This document shows positions 1-7,945 of a DNA stretch of 8,949 bases, in pieces. The notes beneath the pieces are model-generated. The model saw only the letters and a program-made list of their open reading frames with translations, was not told the origin of the DNA and ran no database searches. This stretch comes from DATIJJ01 sp039936115 (GTDB taxonomy: Bacteria > Pseudomonadota > Gammaproteobacteria > DSM-16500), in the NCBI GenBank assembly GCA_039936115.1, contig JBDTIZ010000123.1, positions 1 through 8,949 of the forward strand, given 5' to 3'. Position numbers and translations under genes: made by a program. The number at the start of each line of letters is the position of its first letter. Positions within the stretch are counted from its first letter, which is position 1.

Positions 1-18
1 CGGGGTCCGGGCTTTAAA
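1..18. repeat. Partial inverted copy of the hairpin repeat at the window edge
   Basis: CGGGGTCCGGGCTTTAAA is the exact reverse complement of 4577-4594, so a hairpin repeat in the opposite orientation apparently ends here and continues outside the window. With the unit at 75-100 it would form an inverted pair around an AT-rich spacer (19-74). Confidence 0.7.
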
Positions 19-74
19 TAATAAAAAATACATTTTTATTTTTTTTAATGACTATATTTATGTTTCATATTCCA

Positions 75-100
75 GACCCCGCAACAAGTGCGGGGTGACA
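75..100. repeat. GC-rich hairpin repeat (REP-like), copy 1
   Basis: A 26-base unit starts GACCCCGCAACAAG and ends TGCGGGGTGACA. It forms an 8-base-pair stem (ACCCCGCA / TGCGGGGT) around ACAAG. It is identical to 4588-4613 and stands out against the AT-rich surroundings. Such units resemble the short interspersed palindromes found in many gammaproteobacterial genomes. It lies downstream of the last operon gene but has no following U tract, so it is not an obvious intrinsic terminator. Confidence 0.8.
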
Positions 101-160
101 AGGTAAAGTGCAGAGTGACAAAGGCAAGTGCAGAGTGACAAACCAAGTGCCGTGCAATAA
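81..160. repeat. Decaying 20-base tandem repeat extending from the hairpin unit
   Basis: Units at 81-100, 101-120 and 121-140 share AAGTGC followed by G(G/A)G(G/A)TGACA-like ends at an exact 20-base period (the second and third end CAGAGTGACA); a fourth at 141-160 is degenerate. The array begins inside the right part of the hairpin repeat, as if that half-site had been copied in tandem. Confidence 0.75.
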
Positions 161-219
161 AGCCAATGCAGGTCATTTCGGATAACAGCATTCATTACTT
201 AACTGTCAACAGCATCTAA

Positions 220-2307
220 TTATTTATGCAAAAATAATTCCTGAAACGTTCCACTATCAATAATTTTACCTTGGTCAAATACATAAATTTTATCCGCATC
301 AACGATAGTACTATGACGATGAGCTATCACTATGCGAGTAATATTTAATTTTTTTAAGTTAGTATAAATAATAGCCTGGCTATTGGCATTGAGAGCAGAT
401 GTTGCTTCATCCAATAACAGTAATGATGGATTAGTCGCCAACGCTCTAGCCAGTAATATTTTTTGTTTTTGTCCGCCTGAAATGGAGTCACTCGCATTAT
501 CAGAAATATAGGTATGCATCTTCATAGGCATCAAGTTAATGTCATTATCAAGATTAACCCATTTAGCTAATCGCCAAGCATCCTCCATCGTTAATTTTTT
601 GTTGGCAGAAATATTTGAAAAAATTGATCCTGCTAAGATACTAGTTGATTGTAAAACAACGCCGAATTGTTTGCGCACTTGGCTAAAGTTTAAATTTTGA
701 ATATTGATATTATCAAGCAAGATAGTACCTGAAGATTCCGACTCGAGGCCAATTAACACTCTTAAGAAACTCGACTTGCCAGCACCTGATTTTCCAATAA
801 TCGCAATAAACTCACCCTGATTAATTTGCATGGAAATATCTTCTAATATCCATTTTCTAGAGCCCGCATAAGCAAGATAAAGATTAGATACACAAATATT
901 ACCACTGAATTTAAATTGGGTGTGCTGAATAGTTTTAATTTCAGATGTTTCAGACAACAAGGGTTGAAGTCTTAACAAACCAGGTAACAAATGAATAAAT
1001 GTCATTAATTCAGACGATAATTTTTGAAAGATTCCAGTAAATTGGCCTGCGCAAATCATAAATTGTAGTAAATAATAATTGTCAGGTTTTTTAGGAGTTA
1101 GATATAACATTAAATAAAATAGCAATAGTAATGCCAATGGAATAACAGCTTCCAATGCCCAAAGAATAATTTCGGTTTTGGTGTATTTTTCGGCATAAAG
1201 CTTAACTTTCAGCAAACCCTCTAACCATCTATTGAATACTTTTATTTCACTATTTGAGGTGCGAATCTTATCAATTTGCAATAAAGATTCATTTAGTAAA
1301 GATGTTAGCTTTCCTTGTTCCGAAACTTGAGCGGAAATATATTTTATATTAACGGGCAAAATGTATAACTTAATTCCAAAAAATAGAATACAAACAATTA
1401 AATACAAACATGCAATCCACGTCGAACAATAAACCATATACACAAACATTAAAACAAGTGACATAACACAGTAAAGCAATGCGATATTAGATTTGATTAG
1501 GGTAGCAATTGTCATTTCAAAATCAGAAATGATTTGCACTAAATCACCGGACATAAATTTTCGCAATGAATAAATAGGTAGATTAAATATACGTCGCCAA
1601 ACACTAGGTAAAATTAAAAATAAAGCTTTGGTATTAAGCATTTTAATGTGCAGGTCATTTTGATAGGAAATAGCTGCATTTGACAAAACTAAAAAAAAGA
1701 ATGCACCATAAATAATTAAAAAGTTAGCTTGATGTACCTCATGAATATGCTCGAAAACATACCCTGAAATCATCGATATTAACAAGGTTGTTATCGAAAT
1801 AGCAATGCCATATATCAAAGATATTAGGATAGAGCTTTTAAAATGACTTAAAATAAATTTAATTAAATCTTTATAGCGCGTTGATACAGGAAAATGAACC
1901 GGGCAACATTGCCATGCCTTTTCTATAGGTAATTTATTTTCATTTACTCGAATAGTTTTGTAGAAATTATTTTTTGCATCATAAAGTATCAGCTTACCGA
2001 AATATCTTTTCACGGCCACATATAGATTATCGTCATTAATTAATTGAAACAAAACTGGAGCGGTTAAATTTGAAAAATTGTCCATTGATGACACAGAAAC
2101 GCGATAAAATAATATTTCTAAAGATTGCTCAACAAAAGATATATTATTTAAATTTACTTGCTCAAGATCATTTATATAATGCCATTGAAGAGTAAAATTC
2201 ATAATATAAGCAATTTGATTTAAACATTTAATTAATAAGTTATTTGTTTGATTATTTTCTTTGACTTGCGACAATAATTTTTTTAAGAATTCGCTTTTAA
2301 TTGTCAT
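220..2307 (-). CDS. NHLP/NHLM-type bacteriocin ABC exporter, second subunit (permease-ATPase without peptidase)
   Basis: This 695-residue protein is an inner-membrane ABC exporter half with fused permease and ATPase. Residues 1-150 are a non-peptidase N-terminal region. The part around 84-140 (APVLFQLI, then GKLILYDAKNN, then an aromatic/Pro stretch before the first helix) resembles the N-terminus of the NHLM-type ATP-binding subunit family, and the length is close to that family's usual ~690. Membrane helices span roughly 155-310 and 380-440. The nucleotide-binding domain has Walker A GKSGAGKSS (505-513), Q-loop Gln553, signature ISGGQ (609-613), Walker B LLLLDEA with Glu634, and H-loop His663, so it looks catalytically competent. 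The D-loop reads SALN (637-640) instead of the usual SALD. Its ATG abuts the TAA of the peptidase-containing partner with zero bases between, which implies translational coupling and probable heterodimer formation. Its stop ends the operon. Substrate assignment to the local peptides is inferred from context. Confidence 0.9.
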   Translation of the reverse strand: MTIKSEFLKKLLSQVKENNQTNNLLIKCLNQIAYIMNFTLQWHYINDLEQVNLNNISFVEQSLEILFYRVSVSSMDNFSNLTAPVLFQLINDDNLYVAVKRYFGKLILYDAKNNFYKTIRVNENKLPIEKAWQCCPVHFPVSTRYKDLIKFILSHFKSSILISLIYGIAISITTLLISMISGYVFEHIHEVHQANFLIIYGAFFFLVLSNAAISYQNDLHIKMLNTKALFLILPSVWRRIFNLPIYSLRKFMSGDLVQIISDFEMTIATLIKSNIALLYCVMSLVLMFVYMVYCSTWIACLYLIVCILFFGIKLYILPVNIKYISAQVSEQGKLTSLLNESLLQIDKIRTSNSEIKVFNRWLEGLLKVKLYAEKYTKTEIILWALEAVIPLALLLLFYLMLYLTPKKPDNYYLLQFMICAGQFTGIFQKLSSELMTFIHLLPGLLRLQPLLSETSEIKTIQHTQFKFSGNICVSNLYLAYAGSRKWILEDISMQINQGEFIAIIGKSGAGKSSFLRVLIGLESESSGTILLDNINIQNLNFSQVRKQFGVVLQSTSILAGSIFSNISANKKLTMEDAWRLAKWVNLDNDINLMPMKMHTYISDNASDSISGGQKQKILLARALATNPSLLLLDEATSALNANSQAIIYTNLKKLNITRIVIAHRHSTIVDADKIYVFDQGKIIDSGTFQELFLHK

Positions 2308-4494
2308 TTACATTTTCTCACGCTGGGACAACTGATAATAATAGTGTTTATTTGCAAGTAGATTAGCGTGCGTGCCCCGCTCCACGATAACGCCATTTTC
2401 AATTACAATAATTTGATCGCAATGTTTAATTGATGATAAACGATGCGCTACATAAATAATGGTTTTGTTATTTTTTCTAAGATTTGTGACGATTTTTTTT
2501 TCAGTTTCAGCATCAAGTGATGAAGTTGATTCATCCAAAATTACAATGCGGGTGTTTCTAATCAGCGCTCTCGCTAAATCGATTCGTTGCTTTTCACCAC
2601 CACTAAAATTAGCTCCGCACTCCTCCACTCGACCATTTAATCCTCTCAACTCAATTAACTCATTTAAGCAAGAATTTTCTACAGCACTTTGAATTTGACC
2701 TGCTGGGATTGATGACTGCCACAGAGTAATGTTTTCTTGAAGCGTGCCTGAAAAAAGTGTGACGTCTTGGGACATATATGAAATTATTTGTGCCAGCTCA
2801 TCTGATGAATACGTTGAAATTTCCTTTCCAAACAGAATAACTTCCCCGTTAGTTGGTGAATACAAAGCACACAATAACTTTGCGAGTGTTGATTTACCAG
2901 ATCCAGTATTTCCTACAAAAGCAACATGCTGGCCTTGCTTAATTTCTAAATTAATTTCATCTAGAATAATGACAGAATTTTTATTATATCTAAATTTAAT
3001 GTTCTTACAAAGAATTGCCGGGTAATTGCCTCCAGCATTAACTTCAGCATTAACCACCGCCTTACTCACAAAGCGTTGATCAACTTTCGCGTTTAAAATA
3101 TCATTCATTCTATCGTGTGATGTGATGATGCTTTGTGTTTCTTTACCAGCAGAAAATAAAGAGTTCAGATTATTATAAAAAAATAAATGAAGAGAATAAT
3201 AAGCCATTAGACTTCCAACAGAGATTATTCCATTTCCAATTTGATAGCCACCTAAACCTAAAATTAATAACATAGATAATGAATCAGAAAAATTGTTAAT
3301 GGCGGATATTCCTAGTGAAAGCGTGTTTGATTTATCTTGCCAAGAAATTTTTTGACAAAATAATCCATACCATCGATGCAAACTATTCTCTTCTAGTCCA
3401 CAGGCTTTAATTGTTTCAATATTTTTAATATTAGACATAGATTGGCTATAAACCTTTCCGTGCGCCACCAGCAAGGATTTTTCTAATGAAAAATTGAATT
3501 TTGATATTAAGATAAAAATCAAACATGAACTCATCACTAAAATGATAGATACAAAACATAATAGCCTATCCAATTTAAACATAAAAAATAAACAAACAAC
3601 TGTAGTAATTAGACTAAAAAATATAGTGGTTGTTGATTTAAAAAGAAGGTTAACAATTCGCTCGGCGCTGTTAACAATCGAAATTATTTCGCTTTTTTGC
3701 CTTAATGAATAGAAAGACATAGGAAGTTTTAAAATATGTAACAAGACAGAAGCTGATTTTACAATGCTTGTTTTTGTACCTAACTTGAACTGGTGCCATT
3801 TTTGCGAGGCTGTGGCATTTATAAAAATTGCTGTTGAAGCCAACGACAAAAATGCAATTGCGGGTAGCCAACTTAAGTCATTTGCAATGATGCAATGATC
3901 AACAAAAACTGTAGCTAAGGTTGAGTTCAGAAGGGGGCAAAAAATTATAATTAGTAAGCAAATTAAGATATAAAACAATTCTCGATAAAAATGAAAGATC
4001 CATTCTTTAAGCAATACGGTTAATGAAGAACTTTTTTTCATTTTTATTTGATTTGATGTGGGTGAAAGGACAATGATTACACCTGTAAATGCCCTATCGA
4101 ATTCATCAAAACTTATTGTGATCGGACCACATGCAGGATCATTGATAAATAGCTTACGATACCCAACTCCTTCAATTACAACATAATGATTAAAATTCCA
4201 AAATGCAATGACGGGTTGTGTTAAGGATTTAATATCTTCCAAATCAATTCTATATGCGTCGGCATTGAATCCATAATTTTTTGCCACATTTAAAAGTGTA
4301 ATTGCCTTACAACCATCTCTTGATGTGCCGCACTGTTCTCTTAACGATTCGAGCGTCAGGTCAGTCCCGTAATATGACAATATAATGGCAAGTGCAGCGA
4401 TTCCACATTCTGTATCAATGTACTGTAGGATAACGGGTGTTTTAACGCCGTTATAGGGATTGAATTTTCCTTTAAATAGCTTGATAGGGTTCAT
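2308..4494 (-). CDS. C39 peptidase-containing ABC exporter (leader-cleaving bacteriocin-type transporter)
   Basis: This 728-residue protein has the three-part layout of bacteriocin processing exporters, and its length is normal for the family. The N-terminal C39 peptidase (about 17-145) has oxyanion Gln24, catalytic Cys30 in DTECGIAAL, His103 in FNHYVVIEG and Asp119 in INDPACG, so the catalytic set is complete. This domain normally cuts after the small-residue doublet of double-glycine-type leaders, which fits the AAG leader ends of the two local precursors. Membrane helices lie around 170-230, 285-335 and 395-440. The ATPase domain has Walker A GNTGSGKST (528-536), Q-loop Gln576, signature FSGGE (630-634), Walker B VILDES with Glu655, D-loop SSLD and His684. 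The ATG follows only a weak purine tract (AAAGAAATATAG). A 250-base spacer with a hairpin repeat separates it from the upstream adaptor gene, while the downstream ABC gene starts immediately at its stop. Confidence 0.95.
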   Translation of the reverse strand: MNPIKLFKGKFNPYNGVKTPVILQYIDTECGIAALAIILSYYGTDLTLESLREQCGTSRDGCKAITLLNVAKNYGFNADAYRIDLEDIKSLTQPVIAFWNFNHYVVIEGVGYRKLFINDPACGPITISFDEFDRAFTGVIIVLSPTSNQIKMKKSSSLTVLLKEWIFHFYRELFYILICLLIIIFCPLLNSTLATVFVDHCIIANDLSWLPAIAFLSLASTAIFINATASQKWHQFKLGTKTSIVKSASVLLHILKLPMSFYSLRQKSEIISIVNSAERIVNLLFKSTTTIFFSLITTVVCLFFMFKLDRLLCFVSIILVMSSCLIFILISKFNFSLEKSLLVAHGKVYSQSMSNIKNIETIKACGLEENSLHRWYGLFCQKISWQDKSNTLSLGISAINNFSDSLSMLLILGLGGYQIGNGIISVGSLMAYYSLHLFFYNNLNSLFSAGKETQSIITSHDRMNDILNAKVDQRFVSKAVVNAEVNAGGNYPAILCKNIKFRYNKNSVIILDEINLEIKQGQHVAFVGNTGSGKSTLAKLLCALYSPTNGEVILFGKEISTYSSDELAQIISYMSQDVTLFSGTLQENITLWQSSIPAGQIQSAVENSCLNELIELRGLNGRVEECGANFSGGEKQRIDLARALIRNTRIVILDESTSSLDAETEKKIVTNLRKNNKTIIYVAHRLSSIKHCDQIIVIENGVIVERGTHANLLANKHYYYQLSQREKM

Positions 4495-4576
4495 CTATAT
4501 TTCTTTGTGAAGATAAATATTAGGTTATTAGGCTGTTGAGCGTAATTACGAAATGTAATAATGAATTTTTTTATCA

Positions 4577-4613
4577 TTTAAAGCCCGGACCCCGCAACAA
4601 GTGCGGGGTGACA
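4577..4613. repeat. GC-rich hairpin repeat (REP-like), copy 2, with decayed tail
   Basis: Positions 4588-4613 repeat 75-100 exactly, and 4577-4594 match the window edge in inverse orientation. From 4614 to about 4700 there are degenerate GTGAC-containing fragments (for example AAGGGTGACG, and GGGTGACA at 4693-4700) that look like eroded tandem units. The element occupies the 4495-4744 spacer between the adaptor and peptidase-exporter genes, where no gene is visible. Confidence 0.75.
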
Positions 4614-4744
4614 GAAACTTGCAAGGGTGACGTAAACAAGCAAGGGCGAGATCACAAGTGAAGGACGGTAAAAGATGCCTGGTAACTGCAGAGGGTGACA
4701 AAATAGTAAAGAGCGTCAGCGCACAAGCTTAAGGTCACAATATG

Positions 4745-5608
4745 TTACTTAAACTGACCCACTCGCCCCACAAGCAACTGCAGTGGAGAGCTTTTTTTAT
4801 AAATAATTTTCACGTCAACTTTTGTACCTGGCCTAATTACCACTGAAGAAATTGTTTTTGAAGTCCAGTCAAATTGGTTTTTATTTTTTTCACTATTGCG
4901 CAATTCCAGTTTAAGCATAATAGGTGTTCCTCTTGAAAAAAATTCATCTACTAGGCTTTTATTACCCAAGTACGAATAGGCCGTTTCTTTTGATACTGGA
5001 TATTCAGATACACTAGAGACTTTACCTTTGATATAACCATAGTCGTAAACCGTTACTGTACTAGGTAAGACATAAGCCTCCATATCAGGTGATATTTTTT
5101 TACCTTCAGCGTGATTTACAAAAGCTAAAGCAAAGAAATTGCCAGAATTAGTAGTCTTTTTATCAGATTTCAGGTTAGTAGTATTGACATCAATATCTTT
5201 TGCCATATTCGCTAACTCCTCTTTTGCTGAAAGATACTCTTCTTGTGCTTTTGAAAAATCAACTATAGTTAAATAATGATTAATAAATAATACCTTCTTT
5301 TGCTGCAGCAAGTTTTTTAATAGCGCTACCCTTTCCTTATAGCTAGTCAAATTATCTTTTAATGATTTTTCTGTTTGCTGTAGTTGATCTAGGGGAATAA
5401 TAATTCCATTTGCCATAACAACCATTGTGACTTCTCCATAAACACTCCATATTAAAATACCTATTAATACTGATAAAAGAATGGATATCCCTATCCATGA
5501 ACTTGTACTTACTACTTTCAGACATCGCTGAATTTCTTCAGCTGAATTAATGCTATTGATTGCATTTTCTCGAAAAAGCGGCTTAGTGTTTGTACTCTCT
5601 GGTGTCAC
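4745..5608 (-). CDS. HlyD-family secretion adaptor, NHLP/NHLM type, shortened
   Basis: This is the periplasmic adaptor (membrane fusion protein) that would link the ABC exporters to an outer-membrane channel. The 287 residues comprise a cytoplasmic N-terminus with LFRENAINSINSAEEI (11-26), one membrane helix (about 37-57) ending in WSVYGEV, a predicted coiled-coil stretch (about 74-140), and a C-terminal part with SPDMEAYVLPSTV (173-185) followed by GYIKGKVSSVSEYP (191-204). That C-terminal pattern and the N-terminal LFR motif are what I know from the NHLM bacteriocin secretion protein family. The family is usually around 400 residues, and the first lipoyl half-motif (the G-V-x-x-L-x-V-x-x-G-D pattern after the beta strand ending ANGIIIPL) is not visible, so the hairpin domain appears reduced. 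I read the start as GTG at 5608, with GGA seven bases upstream; no better ATG precedes it. The gap to the upstream HEAT-protein gene is 49 bases. Confidence 0.85.
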   Translation of the reverse strand: MTPESTNTKPLFRENAINSINSAEEIQRCLKVVSTSSWIGISILLSVLIGILIWSVYGEVTMVVMANGIIIPLDQLQQTEKSLKDNLTSYKERVALLKNLLQQKKVLFINHYLTIVDFSKAQEEYLSAKEELANMAKDIDVNTTNLKSDKKTTNSGNFFALAFVNHAEGKKISPDMEAYVLPSTVTVYDYGYIKGKVSSVSEYPVSKETAYSYLGNKSLVDEFFSRGTPIMLKLELRNSEKNKNQFDWTSKTISSVVIRPGTKVDVKIIYKKSSPLQLLVGRVGQFK

Positions 5609-5657
5609 AATAATTTCCGATTAATATTTTATTGAATGGGCTACAAGTATTAATCTA

Positions 5658-6755
5658 TTACGCCTTACCCTTAATCCAACCTTCCCAAGCTTGATAATCC
5701 CGCTCATTAAACTTTTTACCACTAATGTTGACTAAAATGTCATATGAAAGCTTATGAAGATTAGGTTGAGATAACTTCAACTGCTCTAACAATGCAGGTC
5801 CAGCATGTTTCGCAAGATAATGCGCATACTTTTGTTGAAAAGATAACGCAAAAGCCACATTTAGTGCTTTATTTCTATCTGTTTCTTTCGGGAAATCCAT
5901 CGCGATAATTATAGTCTTAATGGGGAAATCTGTGGTTTTAACTTTCGATAGCGTATCAGCAAGTACTCGCATAACATTGTTTCGTACATTTGAGCTTGAA
6001 TCATAAATTGATGGTGTGAGTATTTTTAACACTTCATTTCCGTTTTTCAAATGTGCAAGCAACAATGCAGCGACAGCGCGTTTATTTTCATCCTGATCTT
6101 TTCTTAAAATTTTAACTAATTGACCTTTATTTTTAGGAACGAGAGTAACAAACGTTGTTTGATATTTTTTAAGCGCTGGATATTCAAAACCAAAAAGACA
6201 ATGAAATGCAGGGCATGTTTTATACAAAGGTTTGTTGTCGTGTTTAATACTCGCTGCAAATCCTGCCGTTTGATATTCCATCCATGTTTTGATGAGGTGA
6301 TCTGGATCTGTAAAACTCTCTCTAGGTTTTGGTAGAAAATCAGGTAATCGAGTTTTATCAGTTTTATCTACCACATCAATAGTAATATACACAGGCTCTT
6401 TACTTGAATACAAAATGGGGGAGACGCTGACATATGAAAAATCACCCATCTTATTAATTTTATTAGTCATTTTAATGAGCAGTTTTTCCATCTTCTGAGC
6501 ATTTCGTTCAGAGGTTATGCTTTCTGGTGATGTAAACAAAGTTGCGAAAGTTTGTAAGTCATGTCCAAATTTCTTCTGTATTTGTTTAGCTGATATCTGC
6601 GTTGTCTTATAAACATCTACAACTGGTTTCAATTTTGCATCCGCGAGTGCGTTATGCATGATCAGAATGCTAGAAAGCGTTACAGCTGAAGTCATACAAA
6701 ATTTGAATATATTATTAATGATATGGGTCGAATTCCCTTGTTGATATAGCTGCAT
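5658..6755 (-). CDS. Secreted HEAT-repeat protein of unknown function
   Basis: This is a 365-residue protein with a long n-region followed by a hydrophobic stretch (about 21-37) and a signal-peptidase-like site, ALA before Asp39, so periplasmic location is likely. The middle (about 40-200) is not recognised; it carries a CPAFHC pair (Cys181 and Cys186) that could form a disulfide. Residues about 208-346 form HEAT-like helical repeats, for example KRAVAALLLAHL and SSNVRNNVMRVLADTL, then TDRNKALNVAFAL. The end, ISGKKFNERDYQAWEGWI, resembles the Trp-rich C-terminus seen in many bacterial HEAT-repeat proteins. The start has AAGGA ten bases upstream. The gene sits 26 bases after the ATP-grasp ligase and 49 before the adaptor gene, so it is probably cotranscribed. 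HEAT repeats bind proteins or peptides. A role in immunity, as a periplasmic receptor or as a chaperone for the product is only inferred from position. Confidence 0.85.
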   Translation of the reverse strand: MQLYQQGNSTHIINNIFKFCMTSAVTLSSILIMHNALADAKLKPVVDVYKTTQISAKQIQKKFGHDLQTFATLFTSPESITSERNAQKMEKLLIKMTNKINKMGDFSYVSVSPILYSSKEPVYITIDVVDKTDKTRLPDFLPKPRESFTDPDHLIKTWMEYQTAGFAASIKHDNKPLYKTCPAFHCLFGFEYPALKKYQTTFVTLVPKNKGQLVKILRKDQDENKRAVAALLLAHLKNGNEVLKILTPSIYDSSSNVRNNVMRVLADTLSKVKTTDFPIKTIIIAMDFPKETDRNKALNVAFALSFQQKYAHYLAKHAGPALLEQLKLSQPNLHKLSYDILVNISGKKFNERDYQAWEGWIKGKA

Positions 6756-6781
6756 TGTTTAAAATTCCTTAATGATTGAAC

Positions 6782-7879
6782 TTAAAAAAACATACCCGGA
6801 TCTTTGTGTATTTCCATCGCTTTCGTTTGGATCTCGATCATATCATTTTTAAAATCTAATAATGATACTGATCGATTACTTTTTTTCCATGAAAAGTCTC
6901 TTGAACCATTGATCAAAAATTCTGTAAACGCATCCAGCATTTTGATGTCTGGATTAACTTCTTCAATCCATAAAAATTGCCCTTGCTCGTTGACTTCTAG
7001 GAAATAATAATCATTATCTGGAGTCACGATAAAATCAAAACACCCGAATACAATTCCAAATTTTTCCATTAATGCTTTGCATTTTTTATGTATGTCATCT
7101 GGCAAAATAAATGCTTCTACTATTAACTCATGTGTCGGTATATAGCGCCAGTCCATTATACCTTTGGGATGCTCTTGTGATCTTAGCTTGACAGTAATTG
7201 CGTGATCTCCAAAATAAGTAACGCGCAGTTCAAATGCTTTTTGTATCTTTTTTTGAAATATTCCCGGAGTATTTTGTAACACCATATTAGAGGGAAGATT
7301 CTCAAGTCTTATCTCTTTAGTATAGGTTAGACGAAGATCATTTTCGTTCATCCAAAAAACAGGGTAAAGCGTTTTATAAATGACATCGCCTTCTTTATAA
7401 TTAATGATAAAATTTTTAATTTTAGTGGGATCATTAGAAATAAGCGTTTCTGGCGTTTTCAACCCAAGTTCTGCTGCAAGTTTCAATTGCTGTAACTTGC
7501 AATTGACACCTTGAAGCGAACTGATTGGATTAATCCAAAATGCAGTGGGTGCAATCACCTGCCAAAATGTTTTAAAGAAAGCTGCATTTTCATTGGTAGC
7601 ATTTTCTTTATCATCTGGGTGAATTGAAGTAGGTAAAACAGGTCTGCGAGGCCTTCTGACCCAAACCACATCAAATTCATGATTATTATTAATAGTAAAT
7701 TCGGTTCCTCTTGAATACCAATACAGATTATTGTCCCATAATTCAAATGTATGCTTTTGTTGTTCAGGAAAATCGGCCGTGTACCAAAGAAGACCCTTAT
7801 GCCCTTTTTTATCCAGTGCTTGTTGGACATAAATAGAATGCGTATCATCCGGTTTAGTTGGAATCAAAACTTTTGTCAT
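6782..7879 (-). CDS. MvdD/MdnC-type ATP-grasp ligase (graspetide maturase)
   Basis: This cytoplasmic enzyme would use ATP to activate Asp/Glu side-chain carboxylates of the precursor core and join them to Thr/Ser hydroxyls (esters) or Lys amines (amides). The 365-residue protein shows the family pattern: N-terminal VLIPTKPDDTHSIYV (4-18), VRRPRRP (74-80), Lys169 in VIYKTL as a likely nucleotide-binding lysine, PGIFQKKIQKAFELRVT (205-221), DWR (243-245), then GCFDFIV (279-285) and FLEVNEQGQFLWIE (293-306). Asp282, Glu295 and Asn297 occupy the usual metal/ATP positions. A tail of about 40 residues after 325 extends beyond the typical 320-330 residues. I place the start at ATG 7879, because GAGAG lies eight bases upstream and the family begins with a beta strand like TKVLIPT; an in-frame ATG at 7900 would add seven residues. 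Only one ligase is present, and neither core contains Lys, so ester formation alone is expected. Confidence 0.92.
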   Translation of the reverse strand: MTKVLIPTKPDDTHSIYVQQALDKKGHKGLLWYTADFPEQQKHTFELWDNNLYWYSRGTEFTINNNHEFDVVWVRRPRRPVLPTSIHPDDKENATNENAAFFKTFWQVIAPTAFWINPISSLQGVNCKLQQLKLAAELGLKTPETLISNDPTKIKNFIINYKEGDVIYKTLYPVFWMNENDLRLTYTKEIRLENLPSNMVLQNTPGIFQKKIQKAFELRVTYFGDHAITVKLRSQEHPKGIMDWRYIPTHELIVEAFILPDDIHKKCKALMEKFGIVFGCFDFIVTPDNDYYFLEVNEQGQFLWIEEVNPDIKMLDAFTEFLINGSRDFSWKKSNRSVSLLDFKNDMIEIQTKAMEIHKDPGMFF

Positions 7880-7916
7880 AAAATACTCTCGATTACACAT
7901 AACAAAAACACATAGG

Positions 7917-7943
7917 AAAACTCCCCCTACTCAGGGGAGTTTT
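7917..7943 (-). terminator. Hairpin between precursor genes and ligase: leaky terminator or transcript stabiliser
   Basis: A perfect 10-base-pair stem (AAAACTCCCC / GGGGAGTTTT) with a 7-base loop starts three bases after the TAA of precursor A. In the transcript the right arm ends in TTTT and is followed by CC and later TTTTT, so it resembles an intrinsic terminator with an imperfect U tract. The ligase and exporter genes downstream show no obvious promoter of their own, so partial readthrough would give more precursor than enzyme mRNA. Confidence 0.65.
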
Positions 7944-7945
7944 GA

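Noticed and set aside
20..46. AT-only hairpin followed by a T tract on the plus strand as an intrinsic terminator
   Set aside because: The stem (AATAAAAA / TTTTTATT) has no GC pairs and would be unstable; in the operon's direction it is not followed by a U tract.
81..160. CRISPR array reading of the 20-base periodic repeats
   Set aside because: The units are directly adjacent with no unique spacers, and they decay progressively, so this is a plain tandem repeat.
2459..3025. Plus-strand open frames opposite the ATPase domain of the peptidase exporter
   Set aside because: They mirror conserved Walker/signature coding on the minus strand, have no ribosome sites or recognisable domains, and are antisense by-products.
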